From NCBI GenBank assembly GCA_023443285.1, contig JAEZVB010000045.1, positions 1-53,671 of the forward strand: DNA of 53,671 nucleotides, given 5' to 3'. The translations under genes were made by a program, and so were the position numbers. The notes beneath the pieces were generated by a model. That model did no database searches. It saw only the letters and a list, made by a program, of their open reading frames with translations, and was not told the DNA's origin. The first letter of the stretch is position 1. Each line of letters begins with the position of its first letter. Origin of the DNA: Bacillota bacterium (GTDB lineage Bacteria; Bacillota; Negativicutes; Sporomusales; Sporomusaceae). This document shows, piece by piece, positions 23,070 through 31,755 of this stretch.

Positions 23070-23816
23070 ATGAAAACAGCCATTTCCATTCTTTCGCCAT
23101 TGTCCTTGTTACTGCTCTGGGAAGCTGCAGCTTATTTAGGTTTTATAGATACTCGACTGCTTTCAAGCCCCTCGCAGATTTTACAGTCGTTTTTCCCGTT
23201 GCTCATTTACGGCGACCTTATTTACAACACATGGGTAAGTGTATTACGCGTTATCTGGGGTTTTCTCGCCGGTACCATTCCCGGTATTCTCATCGGCATG
23301 AGTATGGGGCTTTCTCCTTTTATCCGCTCGGCAATTGAGCCCATGATCGCTGCTACCTATCCTATTCCGAAACTAGCTATTATGCCGCTGATTCTCTTAA
23401 TTTTCGGTCTGGGAGAAACCTCCAAGATATTTACCATTGCTATCGGCGTATTTTATCTTGTGGTCATTAACACCATGGCCGGGGTTTTAAATATTGACAA
23501 AATCTATCTGGAAGTAGCCAAAAATTTTGGTGCCAGCCGTAAAGACTTTTATCTCACGGTAGCATTGCCTGGCGCTTTGCCCATGATTTTTGCCGGACTC
23601 AAGCTGGGTATGGGGATGGCGCTTATCCTTATCGTTGCCGCTGAAATGTCGGCTGCCAAGGCTGGTGTAGGCTGGATGATATGGCGCGCCTATGACATGT
23701 TTGATATTGAGCAGATGTTTGCTGCCTTGATTACCCTATCTGTGCTAGGCTATATCTTTTCTCTTGTGCTTGACTGGCTGGAACGCGTAGTACTGCCTTG
23801 GAAGCAAACCAGCTAA
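23070..23816 (+). CDS. ABC transporter permease (SsuC/TauC type)
   Basis: This 248-aa membrane protein has about six hydrophobic segments and the BPD_transp_1 fold. The EAA loop is near residues 163-190 (EVAKNFGASRKDFYLTVALP). The first helix lies right at the N-terminus (ISILSPLSLLLLWEAAAYL). It forms the membrane channel of the importer with the products of 21962-23038 and 23840-24640. AGGAG lies upstream of the ATG, 31 bases after the lipoprotein stop. Confidence 0.92.
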   Translation: MKTAISILSPLSLLLLWEAAAYLGFIDTRLLSSPSQILQSFFPLLIYGDLIYNTWVSVLRVIWGFLAGTIPGILIGMSMGLSPFIRSAIEPMIAATYPIPKLAIMPLILLIFGLGETSKIFTIAIGVFYLVVINTMAGVLNIDKIYLEVAKNFGASRKDFYLTVALPGALPMIFAGLKLGMGMALILIVAAEMSAAKAGVGWMIWRAYDMFDIEQMFAALITLSVLGYIFSLVLDWLERVVLPWKQTS

Positions 23817-23839
23817 AGGATACTAAAGGAGGTGCGGTT

Positions 23840-24640
23840 ATGCCTTATGACAGCACCAGCATTGTCTTAACTAATATTGAAAAAAAATTCTCCACCAGCC
23901 GCGGTCAAATCACTGCTCTAACAGATATCAACCTTTCCATCGGTGATGGCGAATTTTTTTCCATTGTCGGCCCTAGCGGTTGTGGCAAAACGACCTTACT
24001 GCGCATCCTCGCTGGGCTGGATACAGCTACAAGCGGTAGTGTAGCCATTCAAATCACAGCAGACAACCGTCCTGTCAATTCTATGGTATTTCAGGAGCAA
24101 TCGGTGTTCCCCTGGCTAACTGTCATTGACAATGTGGCCTATGGCCTGAAACTGCGGGGTGTTTCCAAAAAAGAGCGCCATCAAATTGCTGATAAATATC
24201 TTCGTATGATCGGTCTAACCAAATTCGCAAAAGCTTATCCGCACCAGCTTTCCGGTGGAATGAAACAACGGGTCAGTGTTGCCAGGGCTTTTGCCAATGA
24301 TCCTGAAATCTTGCTGATGGATGAGCCGTTCGGCGCCCTAGATGAGCAGAACAGAATCCTCCTACAACAGGAACTCTTGCGTATTTGGGAATTAAGTAAA
24401 AAAACTACCGTGTTCATTACTCACAGCATTGATGAAGCCCTTTGTCTGAGTGACCGCATTTTAGTCATGACTGCTCATCCCGGCACAGTAAAAACAATTA
24501 TCGACGTAGATCTCCCACGCCCCCGGGATATTGCTTCTATTAGAACTACCATGAAGTATAACGAGTTATTCCAGTCGATTTGGTTAACACTGCGGGAAGA
24601 AGTATTGAAGGTTACAGACAGGGAATTGGCTGATACTTAA
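23840..24640 (+). CDS. ABC transporter ATP-binding protein (SsuB/TauB type)
   Basis: This 266-aa ATPase has Walker A GPSGCGKTTLL near 42, a Q-loop in VFQEQSVFPWL, the ABC signature LSGGMKQRVSVARAF near 138, Walker B EILLMDEPFGALDEQ near 160 and a switch His in FITHSIDEA near 196. The sequence fits the nitrate/sulfonate/taurine group. The ATG at 23840 follows AAGGAGGTG at good spacing. The longer reading frame from 23798 overlaps the permease and has no better site. A terminator follows immediately, so the three-gene transporter is a closed operon. Confidence 0.92.
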   Translation: MPYDSTSIVLTNIEKKFSTSRGQITALTDINLSIGDGEFFSIVGPSGCGKTTLLRILAGLDTATSGSVAIQITADNRPVNSMVFQEQSVFPWLTVIDNVAYGLKLRGVSKKERHQIADKYLRMIGLTKFAKAYPHQLSGGMKQRVSVARAFANDPEILLMDEPFGALDEQNRILLQQELLRIWELSKKTTVFITHSIDEALCLSDRILVMTAHPGTVKTIIDVDLPRPRDIASIRTTMKYNELFQSIWLTLREEVLKVTDRELADT

Positions 24641-24641
24641 C

Positions 24642-24679
24642 GTAAAAAACACTGAGAATAACTTCTCAGTGTTTTTTAC
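24642..24679. terminator. Bidirectional terminator between the transporter operon and the second tRNA group
   Basis: The 17-base arms at 24642-24658 and 24663-24679 are perfectly complementary around TAAC, with A/T runs on both sides. It ends the plus-strand ABC operon and, on the minus strand, the transcript ending in tRNA-Trp. Confidence 0.92.
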
Positions 24680-24755
24680 TGGCAGGGGCAGAAGGACTTG
24701 AACCCTCAACCAATGGTTTTGGAGACCACTACTCTACCAATTGAGCTATACCCCT
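24680..24755 (-). tRNA. tRNA-Trp (anticodon CCA)
   Basis: On the minus strand the acceptor AGGGGTA pairs with TGCCCCT and the anticodon loop CTCCAAA contains CCA. The 3' CCA is encoded. It is last in the second tRNA group. Confidence 0.95.
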
Positions 24756-24758
24756 ATT

Positions 24759-24833
24759 TGGAGCGGAAAACGAGATTCGAACTCGCGACCCTCGCCTTGG
24801 CAAGGCGATGCTCTACCGCTGAGCTACTTCCGC
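24759..24833 (-). tRNA. tRNA-Gly (anticodon GCC), copy 2
   Basis: Identical over its full length to the tRNA-Gly at 20205-20279, including the encoded CCA. The anticodon is GCC. Confidence 0.95.
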
Positions 24834-24835
24834 AA

Positions 24836-24912
24836 TGGCGACCCCGAACGGATTTGAACCGTCGATCTCCGCCGTGACAGGGCGGCATGTTAGACCGCTA
24901 CACCACGGGGCC
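24836..24912 (-). tRNA. tRNA-Asp (anticodon GTC), copy 2
   Basis: Matches the tRNA-Asp at 20550-20626 except for a compensated change in the acceptor stem (C-G here, T-A there). The anticodon is GTC and CCA is encoded. It is first in the second group. Confidence 0.95.
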
Positions 24913-24943
24913 GCGTTTATGATTAGCACCCTGACGAGATATA

Positions 24944-24972
24944 ATATTATCATGCTTTCGACATAATATCAA
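24944..24972 (-). promoter_or_regulatory. Promoter of the second tRNA group
   Basis: The minus strand has TTGATA, 17 bases, then TAATAT, about 30 bases upstream of tRNA-Asp copy 2. Confidence 0.7.
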
Positions 24973-25103
24973 GAGTGTTTCGCAACTATTTTTATATTTT
25001 TTCTCCTTTTTTTCTCGCATAGCTCAGTTATCTTCACTAGTTTAGCGATTTTCGCCAATTTATACATTCTTATTTTTAGTTTACTATAAATGAAGAGTGA
25101 GGT

Positions 25104-25365
25104 CTTACTTTTGTCATGATACAAAAGTAAGCAAAAAATCTAGGCCCAAAGCCTCCAAAAGCTAAAAAACCAGGCGATATTCCTAAAACCCGTAAACTCG
25201 CTGCGCTCAAACAGTACGGGTTTCTAAACGGACTATCACCTGGTGTTTTTCCTGCGGAACGCTTTTTCCGGCAAAGGCCGTTGGGGTTACGGGGGGGTTA
25301 AGAGAGTTACGAAAGGTACCAGGATAACCAGCATCGAAAATCGAGCATCTAACGTCGAAAATCGA
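25104..25365. repeat. Gene-free hairpin-rich intergenic repeat region
   Basis: The roughly 560-base gap between tRNA-Asp and the pyr terminator has no credible gene. It holds an 11-bp inverted repeat CTTACTTTTGT / ACAAAAGTAAG (25104-25131). It also holds two nested inverted repeats, ACCAGGCGATA/TATCACCTGGT (25169-25179 and 25234-25244, one G-T pair) around AAACCCGTA/TACGGGTTT (25186-25194 and 25215-25223). Two copies of TCGAAAATCGA follow (25334-25344 and 25355-25365). A 92-codon minus frame here has no homology-like features. This resembles a dispersed intergenic repeat or a large structured RNA; function is unknown. Confidence 0.6.
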
Positions 25366-25472
25366 AACGGAGGCACAGGCGACCGTTATGCATAAGCGGA
25401 AGAGCGTTGTATGACGGTTGTTTGTGCCGGGTTTTGCGTTTGATACCTCTTGTTTTGTAAATTCTGAATCAT

Positions 25473-25516
25473 AAAAAAGGCGCAAGTCAGAGCTTATCGT
25501 TCTGGCTTACGCCTTT
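25473..25516 (-). terminator. Terminator of the pyrimidine operon
   Basis: On the minus strand GGCGTAAGCCAGA pairs with TCTGACTTGCGCC (a few G-T pairs) around an 8-9 base loop, followed by six T. It lies just after the pyrE stop. Confidence 0.88.
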
Positions 25517-25530
25517 ATCAAATCTAATTT

Positions 25531-26103
25531 CTATATTTTGCGGCTGCCGCGTTTGGTGATTGGAACATTTTCTTTACACAACGGGCAGTTCTCGCTTTCA
25601 TAAGTAGGCACCGTTAAGTGCAGCAAAGCCTGAGACGGAATGCCGAAATCCACTTTGCCGCCGCTTCGGTCAACCAACATACCTACCGCGACCGGAATAC
25701 CGCCGTGTTCACGCACTACGTCAACTACTTCCTGCACCGAGCCGCCTGTTGTCACAATATCTTCCACAATCAGGACCCGCTGATTTTTTTCGATAACAAA
25801 GCCTCGGCGTAAGGTCATTTTTCCATTTTCACGCTCGGTAAAGATCGCGCGGGTATCCAGGTGTTTTCCCACTTCATGTGCCAGGATGACGCCGCCGGTT
25901 ACTGGGCCGACGACAAGCTCAATGTTGTCGTTTTTAAAGCGTTCAGCCATAGCGGCGCATAGCTTTTCAGTATGTTTCGGGTACTGGAGTACCTGGAATT
26001 TTTCAACATATAATGGGCTATGTAAACCTGATGTTAATAAAAAATGCCCTTCCAGGATGGCTCCTGTTTCAATAAAAAGTTGTTTAACCTCTGCTTCAGT
26101 CAT
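25531..26103 (-). CDS. pyrE: Orotate phosphoribosyltransferase
   Basis: This 190-aa enzyme makes OMP from orotate and PRPP, the fifth step of UMP synthesis. The PRPP-binding motif is RVLIVEDIVTTGGSV near 110-124. The GPVTGGVILAHEVG segment near 65 forms the active-site floor. The C-terminus has a CPLC motif and a basic tail (KRGSRKI), as in the clostridial short-form PyrE. The ATG overlaps the pyrF stop (TAATG), so it is translationally coupled. It is the last gene of the operon. Confidence 0.95.
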   Translation of the reverse strand: MTEAEVKQLFIETGAILEGHFLLTSGLHSPLYVEKFQVLQYPKHTEKLCAAMAERFKNDNIELVVGPVTGGVILAHEVGKHLDTRAIFTERENGKMTLRRGFVIEKNQRVLIVEDIVTTGGSVQEVVDVVREHGGIPVAVGMLVDRSGGKVDFGIPSQALLHLTVPTYESENCPLCKENVPITKRGSRKI

Positions 26104-26822
26104 TACGCCTTCCCCATTTCCTCTAATATTGCCAGCGCAGCCGCGCGTGGATTTTCAGCAGCTGTAATCGGCCGACCAATTACCAAATAATGAGCGCCTG
26201 CCTGCAGTGCTGCTGCTGGTGTGGCTACCCGGCTTTGGTCATTGAGGGCTGCGCCTTGCGGGCGAACACCTGGTGTTACAATTTCAAACTCTGCACCGCA
26301 AGCTTCGCGGATCATACTAGCTTCCTGCGGGGAAGCAACTACGCCGTCAAGCCCTGCTTCTTTGGCAAGCTGGGCCAAATGTACCACCTGATCAGATATT
26401 GTAGTGGCCGAACGCAAGGCTTCCCATTCGGTTTCATTCATGCTTGTTAATACGGTAACAGCAATCAGCTTAGGCCGGGGGATATTAAGGCTGGCAGCTG
26501 TTTCGGCCACCATCTCGGCGGCTGCTCGCATCATGGCCGGGCCGCCTGAAGCCTGGACATTAATCATGGCTACGCCTAGTCTGGTCAGGGAAGCCGCACC
26601 TTGCGCCACAGTATTCGGGATATCGTGCATTTTTAAATCAAGAAAAACGTCTTTGCCTTTTTCACGCAAATAAGTCAGACATTCCATACCTACACCATAA
26701 AATAGCTGCATTCCAACTTTGTAATAGCTTACAGCATCACCGAGAGTCTCGACAAGCAGTCGAACTTCAGCCATAGTTGCAAAATCAAGAGCAACAATCA
26801 AACGATTACGTGCTTGTTCCAT
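26103..26822 (-). CDS. pyrF: Orotidine 5'-phosphate decarboxylase
   Basis: This 239-aa TIM-barrel enzyme decarboxylates OMP to UMP. The signature DLKMHDIPNTV near 61-71 carries the catalytic Lys-Asp network. The N-terminal LIVALDFAT strand and the phosphate-binding LVIGRPITAAENP near 212 are present. GGAGG lies before the ATG, and the gene overlaps pyrE by one base. Confidence 0.95.
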   Translation of the reverse strand: MEQARNRLIVALDFATMAEVRLLVETLGDAVSYYKVGMQLFYGVGMECLTYLREKGKDVFLDLKMHDIPNTVAQGAASLTRLGVAMINVQASGGPAMMRAAAEMVAETAASLNIPRPKLIAVTVLTSMNETEWEALRSATTISDQVVHLAQLAKEAGLDGVVASPQEASMIREACGAEFEIVTPGVRPQGAALNDQSRVATPAAALQAGAHYLVIGRPITAAENPRAAALAILEEMGKA

Positions 26823-26851
26823 TATAATATCTATCCTCCATCATGCGGGAT

Positions 26852-27778
26852 CTAACCGCAGTTCACCTTGCCGACAAGCTCACTAACCTTTTTTAAACCA
26901 CGGTCAGTTAGGTAGTTTTTAATTCCCTCGGCCACTTCCACTGACACATAAGGGTTAACAAAGTTAGCTGTACCCACAGCCACAGCACTGGCACCAGCCA
27001 GCATAAATTCAACAGCATCTTCGGCAGTCATAATGCCGCCCATGCCAATAATAGGTACCTGAACAGCCTTTGCTACCTGATATACCATTCTGACGGCAAC
27101 CGGTTTCACCGCCGGGCCGGACAAGCCACCCACCGTATTACCCAGCACAGGGCGCCAGGTTTTTATATCAATTGCCATTCCCAATAAGGTATTAATCAGC
27201 GAAATTGCGTCTGCCCCGGCCGCCTCCACAGCTTTGGCCATCAGAACAATATCAGTGACATTAGGAGATAGCTTGACAATAACCGGCAAGCTTGTTTTTT
27301 GCTTTACTGCCTGTACCACTTCGGCTGCACTTTCCGGGCAGGTGCCAAAGGCGATACCGCCTTGTTTGACATTGGGACAGGATATATTAAGCTCTAGCCC
27401 AGCGATACCGGACTTGTCCAGTCGTGCTGCCAGTTCGCCATAGTCTTCGACTGTATTACCTGAGATATTGACAATCACCGGCACCTGATAAGCAGCCAGT
27501 TTGGGCATGGTGGTAGTGACAAATTCGTCAACACCGGGGTTTTCTAAGCCAATGCAATTCATCATCCCAGCCGGAGTTTCGGCAATACGGCGCCCGCTAT
27601 TGCCCACTTTGGGAGCGAGCGTAGTACCTTTGACAACAATGGCCCCAACTTGATTTAAGTCAACAAAATCACTATATTCCAGTCCAAACCCAAAAGTACC
27701 TGATGCTGTCATAACCGGTGTCTTCATGTTAATTCCGGCAATGTTGACTGCTAACATAGAATGCGTTGTACTCACCAT
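26852..27778 (-). CDS. pyrD: Dihydroorotate dehydrogenase B, catalytic subunit (class 1B)
   Basis: This 308-aa FMN enzyme oxidises dihydroorotate to orotate. The catalytic Cys lies in ELNISCPNVKQGG near 131. FMN-contacting segments include TASGTFGFG near 24 and IIGMGGIMTAEDAVEF near 240. The partner PyrK gene directly upstream identifies class 1B, in which electrons pass to NAD+. The ATG at 27778 with AGGAGG upstream is chosen over an earlier in-frame codon inside pyrK. It overlaps the pyrK stop by 7 bases, consistent with 1:1 production of the two subunits. Confidence 0.95.
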   Translation of the reverse strand: MVSTTHSMLAVNIAGINMKTPVMTASGTFGFGLEYSDFVDLNQVGAIVVKGTTLAPKVGNSGRRIAETPAGMMNCIGLENPGVDEFVTTTMPKLAAYQVPVIVNISGNTVEDYGELAARLDKSGIAGLELNISCPNVKQGGIAFGTCPESAAEVVQAVKQKTSLPVIVKLSPNVTDIVLMAKAVEAAGADAISLINTLLGMAIDIKTWRPVLGNTVGGLSGPAVKPVAVRMVYQVAKAVQVPIIGMGGIMTAEDAVEFMLAGASAVAVGTANFVNPYVSVEVAEGIKNYLTDRGLKKVSELVGKVNCG

Positions 27779-28539
27779 ACCACCTCCTGAGCCCAAAATA
27801 CAGGCCCGTCAGTACACACCTTGTGGCGTTTGCCACTTGTGCTGGCACAAGTGCAGGATAAACAGGCACCTACGCCGCAGGCCATATAATCTTCGAGTGA
27901 CACCTGACAGGGAACACCATATTGCGCCGCAAGCGCAGCAACACCTTTGAGCATCACATGCGGCCCACAGGCATAGACAGCATCATATTTGCCCTGTTTT
28001 AACAGTTCGGGCAGCAGGTCGACGGTAAATCCACGCTGACCGACACTGCCGTCATCTGTTGTGATATGGATGTTTTTACATATACTCGAATATAATGTCG
28101 GCCAGAATAATTCCTGCTCATTGCGCCCCCCCATCAAAATGGTGGCCGGACAGGAACAAAAGGCTCTCGCCAGAAAAAGCAGAGGTGCCAAGCCCATACC
28201 GCCCCCTACTAACAGGGGGCGCTGAGCAGTTAAATCAAAGCCCTGTCCAAGCGGCCCCATACAACTTATGGTATCGCCAGGCTTAAGCTTTGTCATCAGT
28301 GCCGTACCATGCCCGACAACACGATAAATCAAAGTAAGTGTTCCTTGGGCAGCATCGCAGTCAGCAATGCTGAACGGCCGCCTGAGCAGCGGCTCTATAC
28401 TTTCGTTTATGCGAATATGAACAAACTGGCCTGGTTTGGTAATACTCGCAATTTCAGGTACGGCGATTACCATATTCCAAACATCACCGGCAATAAGACT
28501 ATGCTCAAGCACTTGAGCAGCTACACAGTTTTTAGTCAC
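27772..28539 (-). CDS. pyrK: Dihydroorotate dehydrogenase B, electron-transfer subunit
   Basis: This 255-aa subunit carries FAD and a [2Fe-2S] cluster and passes electrons from PyrD to NAD+. It has a ferredoxin-reductase FAD motif RRPFSIAD near 53, a pyridine nucleotide region GGGMGLAPLLFLA near 112 and four cysteines near 215-235 (CGVGACLSCTC plus a later Cys) for the cluster. The GTG at 28537-28539 gives the usual family length and overlaps the carB stop by 8 bases. An in-frame GTG at 28557 would add six residues. Confidence 0.93.
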   Translation of the reverse strand: MTKNCVAAQVLEHSLIAGDVWNMVIAVPEIASITKPGQFVHIRINESIEPLLRRPFSIADCDAAQGTLTLIYRVVGHGTALMTKLKPGDTISCMGPLGQGFDLTAQRPLLVGGGMGLAPLLFLARAFCSCPATILMGGRNEQELFWPTLYSSICKNIHITTDDGSVGQRGFTVDLLPELLKQGKYDAVYACGPHVMLKGVAALAAQYGVPCQVSLEDYMACGVGACLSCTCASTSGKRHKVCTDGPVFWAQEVVW

Positions 28540-31500
28540 AGTTCCTTTCGCCTCCACTTACATAATCTTGTAGTGCCAGTACGTAGAGAAACTTTCTTTG
28601 GCGAACAATACTCAGTATATCAAGAACAGCACTGGCCGTATCCATGGAAGTCAGGCACAACAGTGAATGCTCTACTGCCGCCCTTCTGATTTTGAAACCA
28701 TCGCTTTCAAAATCCCGACCTTTGGTCAAAGTATTAATGACCATATTGATTTTTCCTGATTTAATCATTTCAATAATTTGCGGCTGCTGCTCATGGATTT
28801 TTGGTACCATTCCAACGGTTAAGCCCAAGGAGCGAAGATAAGTGGCTGTGCCGCTGGTGGCAATTAGCTCATAACCCATTTTCGCGAACTCTTTAGCAAT
28901 CTCGCCAGCTTCTACTTTATCCTTATCGGCAACTGTCAGCAGAAGGGTGCCTGTTTGCGGTACATTCATGCCAGCACCGATAATTCCTTTATAAAGTGCC
29001 CGAGAATAATTGTAGTCAATGCCAAGCACTTCGCCGGTCGATTTCATCTCAGGCCCAAGGGAAATATCTACCTGCTGCATTTTTGCAAAGGAGAATACCG
29101 GCACTTTTACAGCAACATATTCTCTCGCAGGTAATAGCCCTGATTGATATCCCATTTGCTGCAAGGTTTCCCCAAGGGCTATACGGGTAGCAATATCGAC
29201 CATCGGCACATCAGTAATCTTGCTAAGATACGGGATAGTCCGGCTGGAACGAGGATTTACTTCGATGACATATACCTCTTCATCCATAATTACATATTGA
29301 ATGTTGATAAGGCCTTTTACCGATAGTCCTCTTGACAACAGTCCGGTATATTTGATAATAGTATCAATAACTTTCTGCGAAAGGGTTTGCGGCGGATATA
29401 CAGCGATACTGTCACCAGAATGAACCCCAGCGCGTTCAATATGTTCCATAATACCCGGAATAACAAAATCTGTACCATCAGATATAGCGTCAACCTCAAC
29501 TTCGGTACCTTGCATATAACGGTCGACCAAAACCGGATGTTCCGGAGAAGCTTTAACCGCCCGTACCATATAATCTTTCAGTTCAGCTTCGTTATAAACA
29601 ATCTCCATGGCTCGTCCACCCAGTACATAGGAAGGACGCACAACAACAGGGTAACCAATGCGTTCAGCAACCGCTGGTGCCAAAGCAGCATCTGTGATCG
29701 ACTCACCTTTAGGACGTGGAATTCCCAGTTTATTAAGTAATTCATCAAACTTTTCCCGGTCTTCAGCCCGATCAATATCTTCTACACTTGTGCCATAAAT
29801 CTTGACACCGGCGCGCGACAGCGGCCCGGCCAAATTGATGGCTGTCTGCCCGCCAAACTGGACAATAACCCCGTCAGGTTTTTCCTTATCAATAATATTG
29901 AGAACATCTTCCGGAGTAAGTGGTTCAAAATATAGGCGGTCTGATGTATCAAAATCGGTCGAAACAGTTTCCGGATTGTTATTGACAATAACGGACTCAA
30001 TGCCAAGTTCCCTAAGTGCCCAAACCGAATGCACCGAACAGTAGTCAAACTCAATACCCTGTCCAATCCTGATGGGGCCTGATCCCAGCACCATGACCTT
30101 GCGTTTGTCGGTTATAGCCACTTCATCTTCTTGTGCATAGGTGGAGTAGTAATATGGAGTAACAGCCTCAAACTCGGCTGCGCAGGTGTCAACCATTTTG
30201 TAGCAAGGAAGAAGGCTCAACTGCTTGCGCATGTCGCGAATCTGGAACACTGTTTTACCGGTAAGTTCACCAATGCTCTTATCGGCAAAGCCCATTTTCT
30301 TGGCAGCCAGCAGTACATCCGGAGTCAGGTCTTTGCTGATCTGTTTTTCCATTGCCACAATATTGGCGATTTTATCTAAGAAAAATTTATCAATCGCAGT
30401 TATGCTGTGAATTTCATCTACCAAAACGCCGCGTCGTAAAGCCTCAGCAATAATAAAAGCCCGTTCATCGTTGGCCAAGGTGAGTTTTTCTTTTACCTCG
30501 GCATCATTCAGTTTAGCAAATTCCGGGATATACAGGCGATTGACACCGATTTCCAGTGACCGAACAGCCTTTAACAGCGCACCCTCAAAGCTCCGGTCAA
30601 TGGACATAACCTCACCGGTCGCCTTCATCTGCGTGCCGAGAATGCGGTCGGCAAAATTGAACTTGTCAAACGGCCAGCGTGGGAACTTTACTACCACATA
30701 GTCAAGCGCCGGTTCAAAGCAAGCCTTAGTTTTGCCGGTTACAGCGTTAGTAATCTCGTCTAAGGTATAGCCGATAGCAATTTTAGTTGCCACTTTGGCA
30801 ATCGGATAGCCGGTAGCCTTGGAAGCCAGCGCACTGGAACGGCTGACCCGTGGGTTAACTTCGATAACAATATACTCCGTGCTGCTCGGGTTAAGAGCGT
30901 ACTGGACATTGCAGCCGCCTTCGATGCCGAGTGCCCGGATAATTTTTAAGGAAGCGCTGCGCAGCATTTGGTACTCGTAGTCAGTCAGCGTCTGCGATGG
31001 TGCGACAACAATGCTGTCGCCGGTATGGATACCAACAGGGTCAAAGTTCTCCATGTTGCAGACCGTGATGCAGTTATCGGCAGCGTCGCGGATAACTTCA
31101 TACTCGATTTCTTTCCAGCCGGCCACACTTCGCTCAATCAGCGCCTGTCCAATCAAGCTGTATTTCAGACCGCGGTTAACAGTATCAAACAGCTCTTCAT
31201 CATTATGAGCAATGCCGCCGCCGGTACCGCCAAGCGTATACGCAGGCCGCACAATCAGCGGATAGCCGATTTCCCTGGCAAACGCAAGCGCGCTCTCAAT
31301 ATCTTCCACAATGGTGCTGGCCGGTATTGGCTGGCCAAGTTCCTCCATGGTGGCTTTGAACATTTCCCGGTCTTCAGCTTTTTTAATGGCTTCCAACGGA
31401 GTCCCCATGAGTTCTACCTGATACTTCTCCAATACGCCGTTCTCTGCCAGCTTAACCGCTAAGTTAAGACCAGCCTGACCGCCGAGCGTTGCCAAGAGTC

Positions 31501-31753
31501 CGTCTGGACGCTCTTTGGCAATGATTTCTTCCAGGTATTCCGGGGTAAGCGGCTCAATATATACCCAATCAGCAATATTAGTGTCGGTCATAATGGTAGC
31601 TGGGTTGCTGTTCACCAGCACAACCTCAAAGCCTTCTTCTTTCAGCGCCTGGCACGCCTGGGTGCCGGCATAGTCAAACTCAGCGGCCTGACCGATAACT
31701 ATCGGGCCTGAGCCAATCACCATAATCTTTTTTAAATGTTGTTTTTTCGGCAC
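28532..31753 (-). CDS. carB: Carbamoyl-phosphate synthase, large subunit
   Basis: This 1073-aa protein has two homologous ATP-grasp halves, beginning near residue 1 (KIMVIGSGPIVIGQ) and 550 (KVMVLGSGPIRIGQ). The last 140 residues form the MGS-like allosteric domain that usually binds UMP or related effectors. It makes carbamoyl phosphate from bicarbonate, ATP and ammonia delivered by CarA. It starts at GTG (31751-31753) with GGGGGGA upstream, 2 bases after the carA stop. Within the pyr operon it serves pyrimidine synthesis; whether it also supplies arginine cannot be told here. Confidence 0.96.
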   Translation of the reverse strand: MPKKQHLKKIMVIGSGPIVIGQAAEFDYAGTQACQALKEEGFEVVLVNSNPATIMTDTNIADWVYIEPLTPEYLEEIIAKERPDGLLATLGGQAGLNLAVKLAENGVLEKYQVELMGTPLEAIKKAEDREMFKATMEELGQPIPASTIVEDIESALAFAREIGYPLIVRPAYTLGGTGGGIAHNDEELFDTVNRGLKYSLIGQALIERSVAGWKEIEYEVIRDAADNCITVCNMENFDPVGIHTGDSIVVAPSQTLTDYEYQMLRSASLKIIRALGIEGGCNVQYALNPSSTEYIVIEVNPRVSRSSALASKATGYPIAKVATKIAIGYTLDEITNAVTGKTKACFEPALDYVVVKFPRWPFDKFNFADRILGTQMKATGEVMSIDRSFEGALLKAVRSLEIGVNRLYIPEFAKLNDAEVKEKLTLANDERAFIIAEALRRGVLVDEIHSITAIDKFFLDKIANIVAMEKQISKDLTPDVLLAAKKMGFADKSIGELTGKTVFQIRDMRKQLSLLPCYKMVDTCAAEFEAVTPYYYSTYAQEDEVAITDKRKVMVLGSGPIRIGQGIEFDYCSVHSVWALRELGIESVIVNNNPETVSTDFDTSDRLYFEPLTPEDVLNIIDKEKPDGVIVQFGGQTAINLAGPLSRAGVKIYGTSVEDIDRAEDREKFDELLNKLGIPRPKGESITDAALAPAVAERIGYPVVVRPSYVLGGRAMEIVYNEAELKDYMVRAVKASPEHPVLVDRYMQGTEVEVDAISDGTDFVIPGIMEHIERAGVHSGDSIAVYPPQTLSQKVIDTIIKYTGLLSRGLSVKGLINIQYVIMDEEVYVIEVNPRSSRTIPYLSKITDVPMVDIATRIALGETLQQMGYQSGLLPAREYVAVKVPVFSFAKMQQVDISLGPEMKSTGEVLGIDYNYSRALYKGIIGAGMNVPQTGTLLLTVADKDKVEAGEIAKEFAKMGYELIATSGTATYLRSLGLTVGMVPKIHEQQPQIIEMIKSGKINMVINTLTKGRDFESDGFKIRRAAVEHSLLCLTSMDTASAVLDILSIVRQRKFLYVLALQDYVSGGERNCD

Positions 31754-31755
31754 CG

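Noticed and set aside
25207..25485. 92-codon minus-strand open frame in the gene-free region before the pyr terminator
   Set aside because: It runs through inverted and direct repeats, has no ribosome site at a sensible start and has repeat-derived composition (SIFDVRCSIFDA). It is treated as part of the repeat region.
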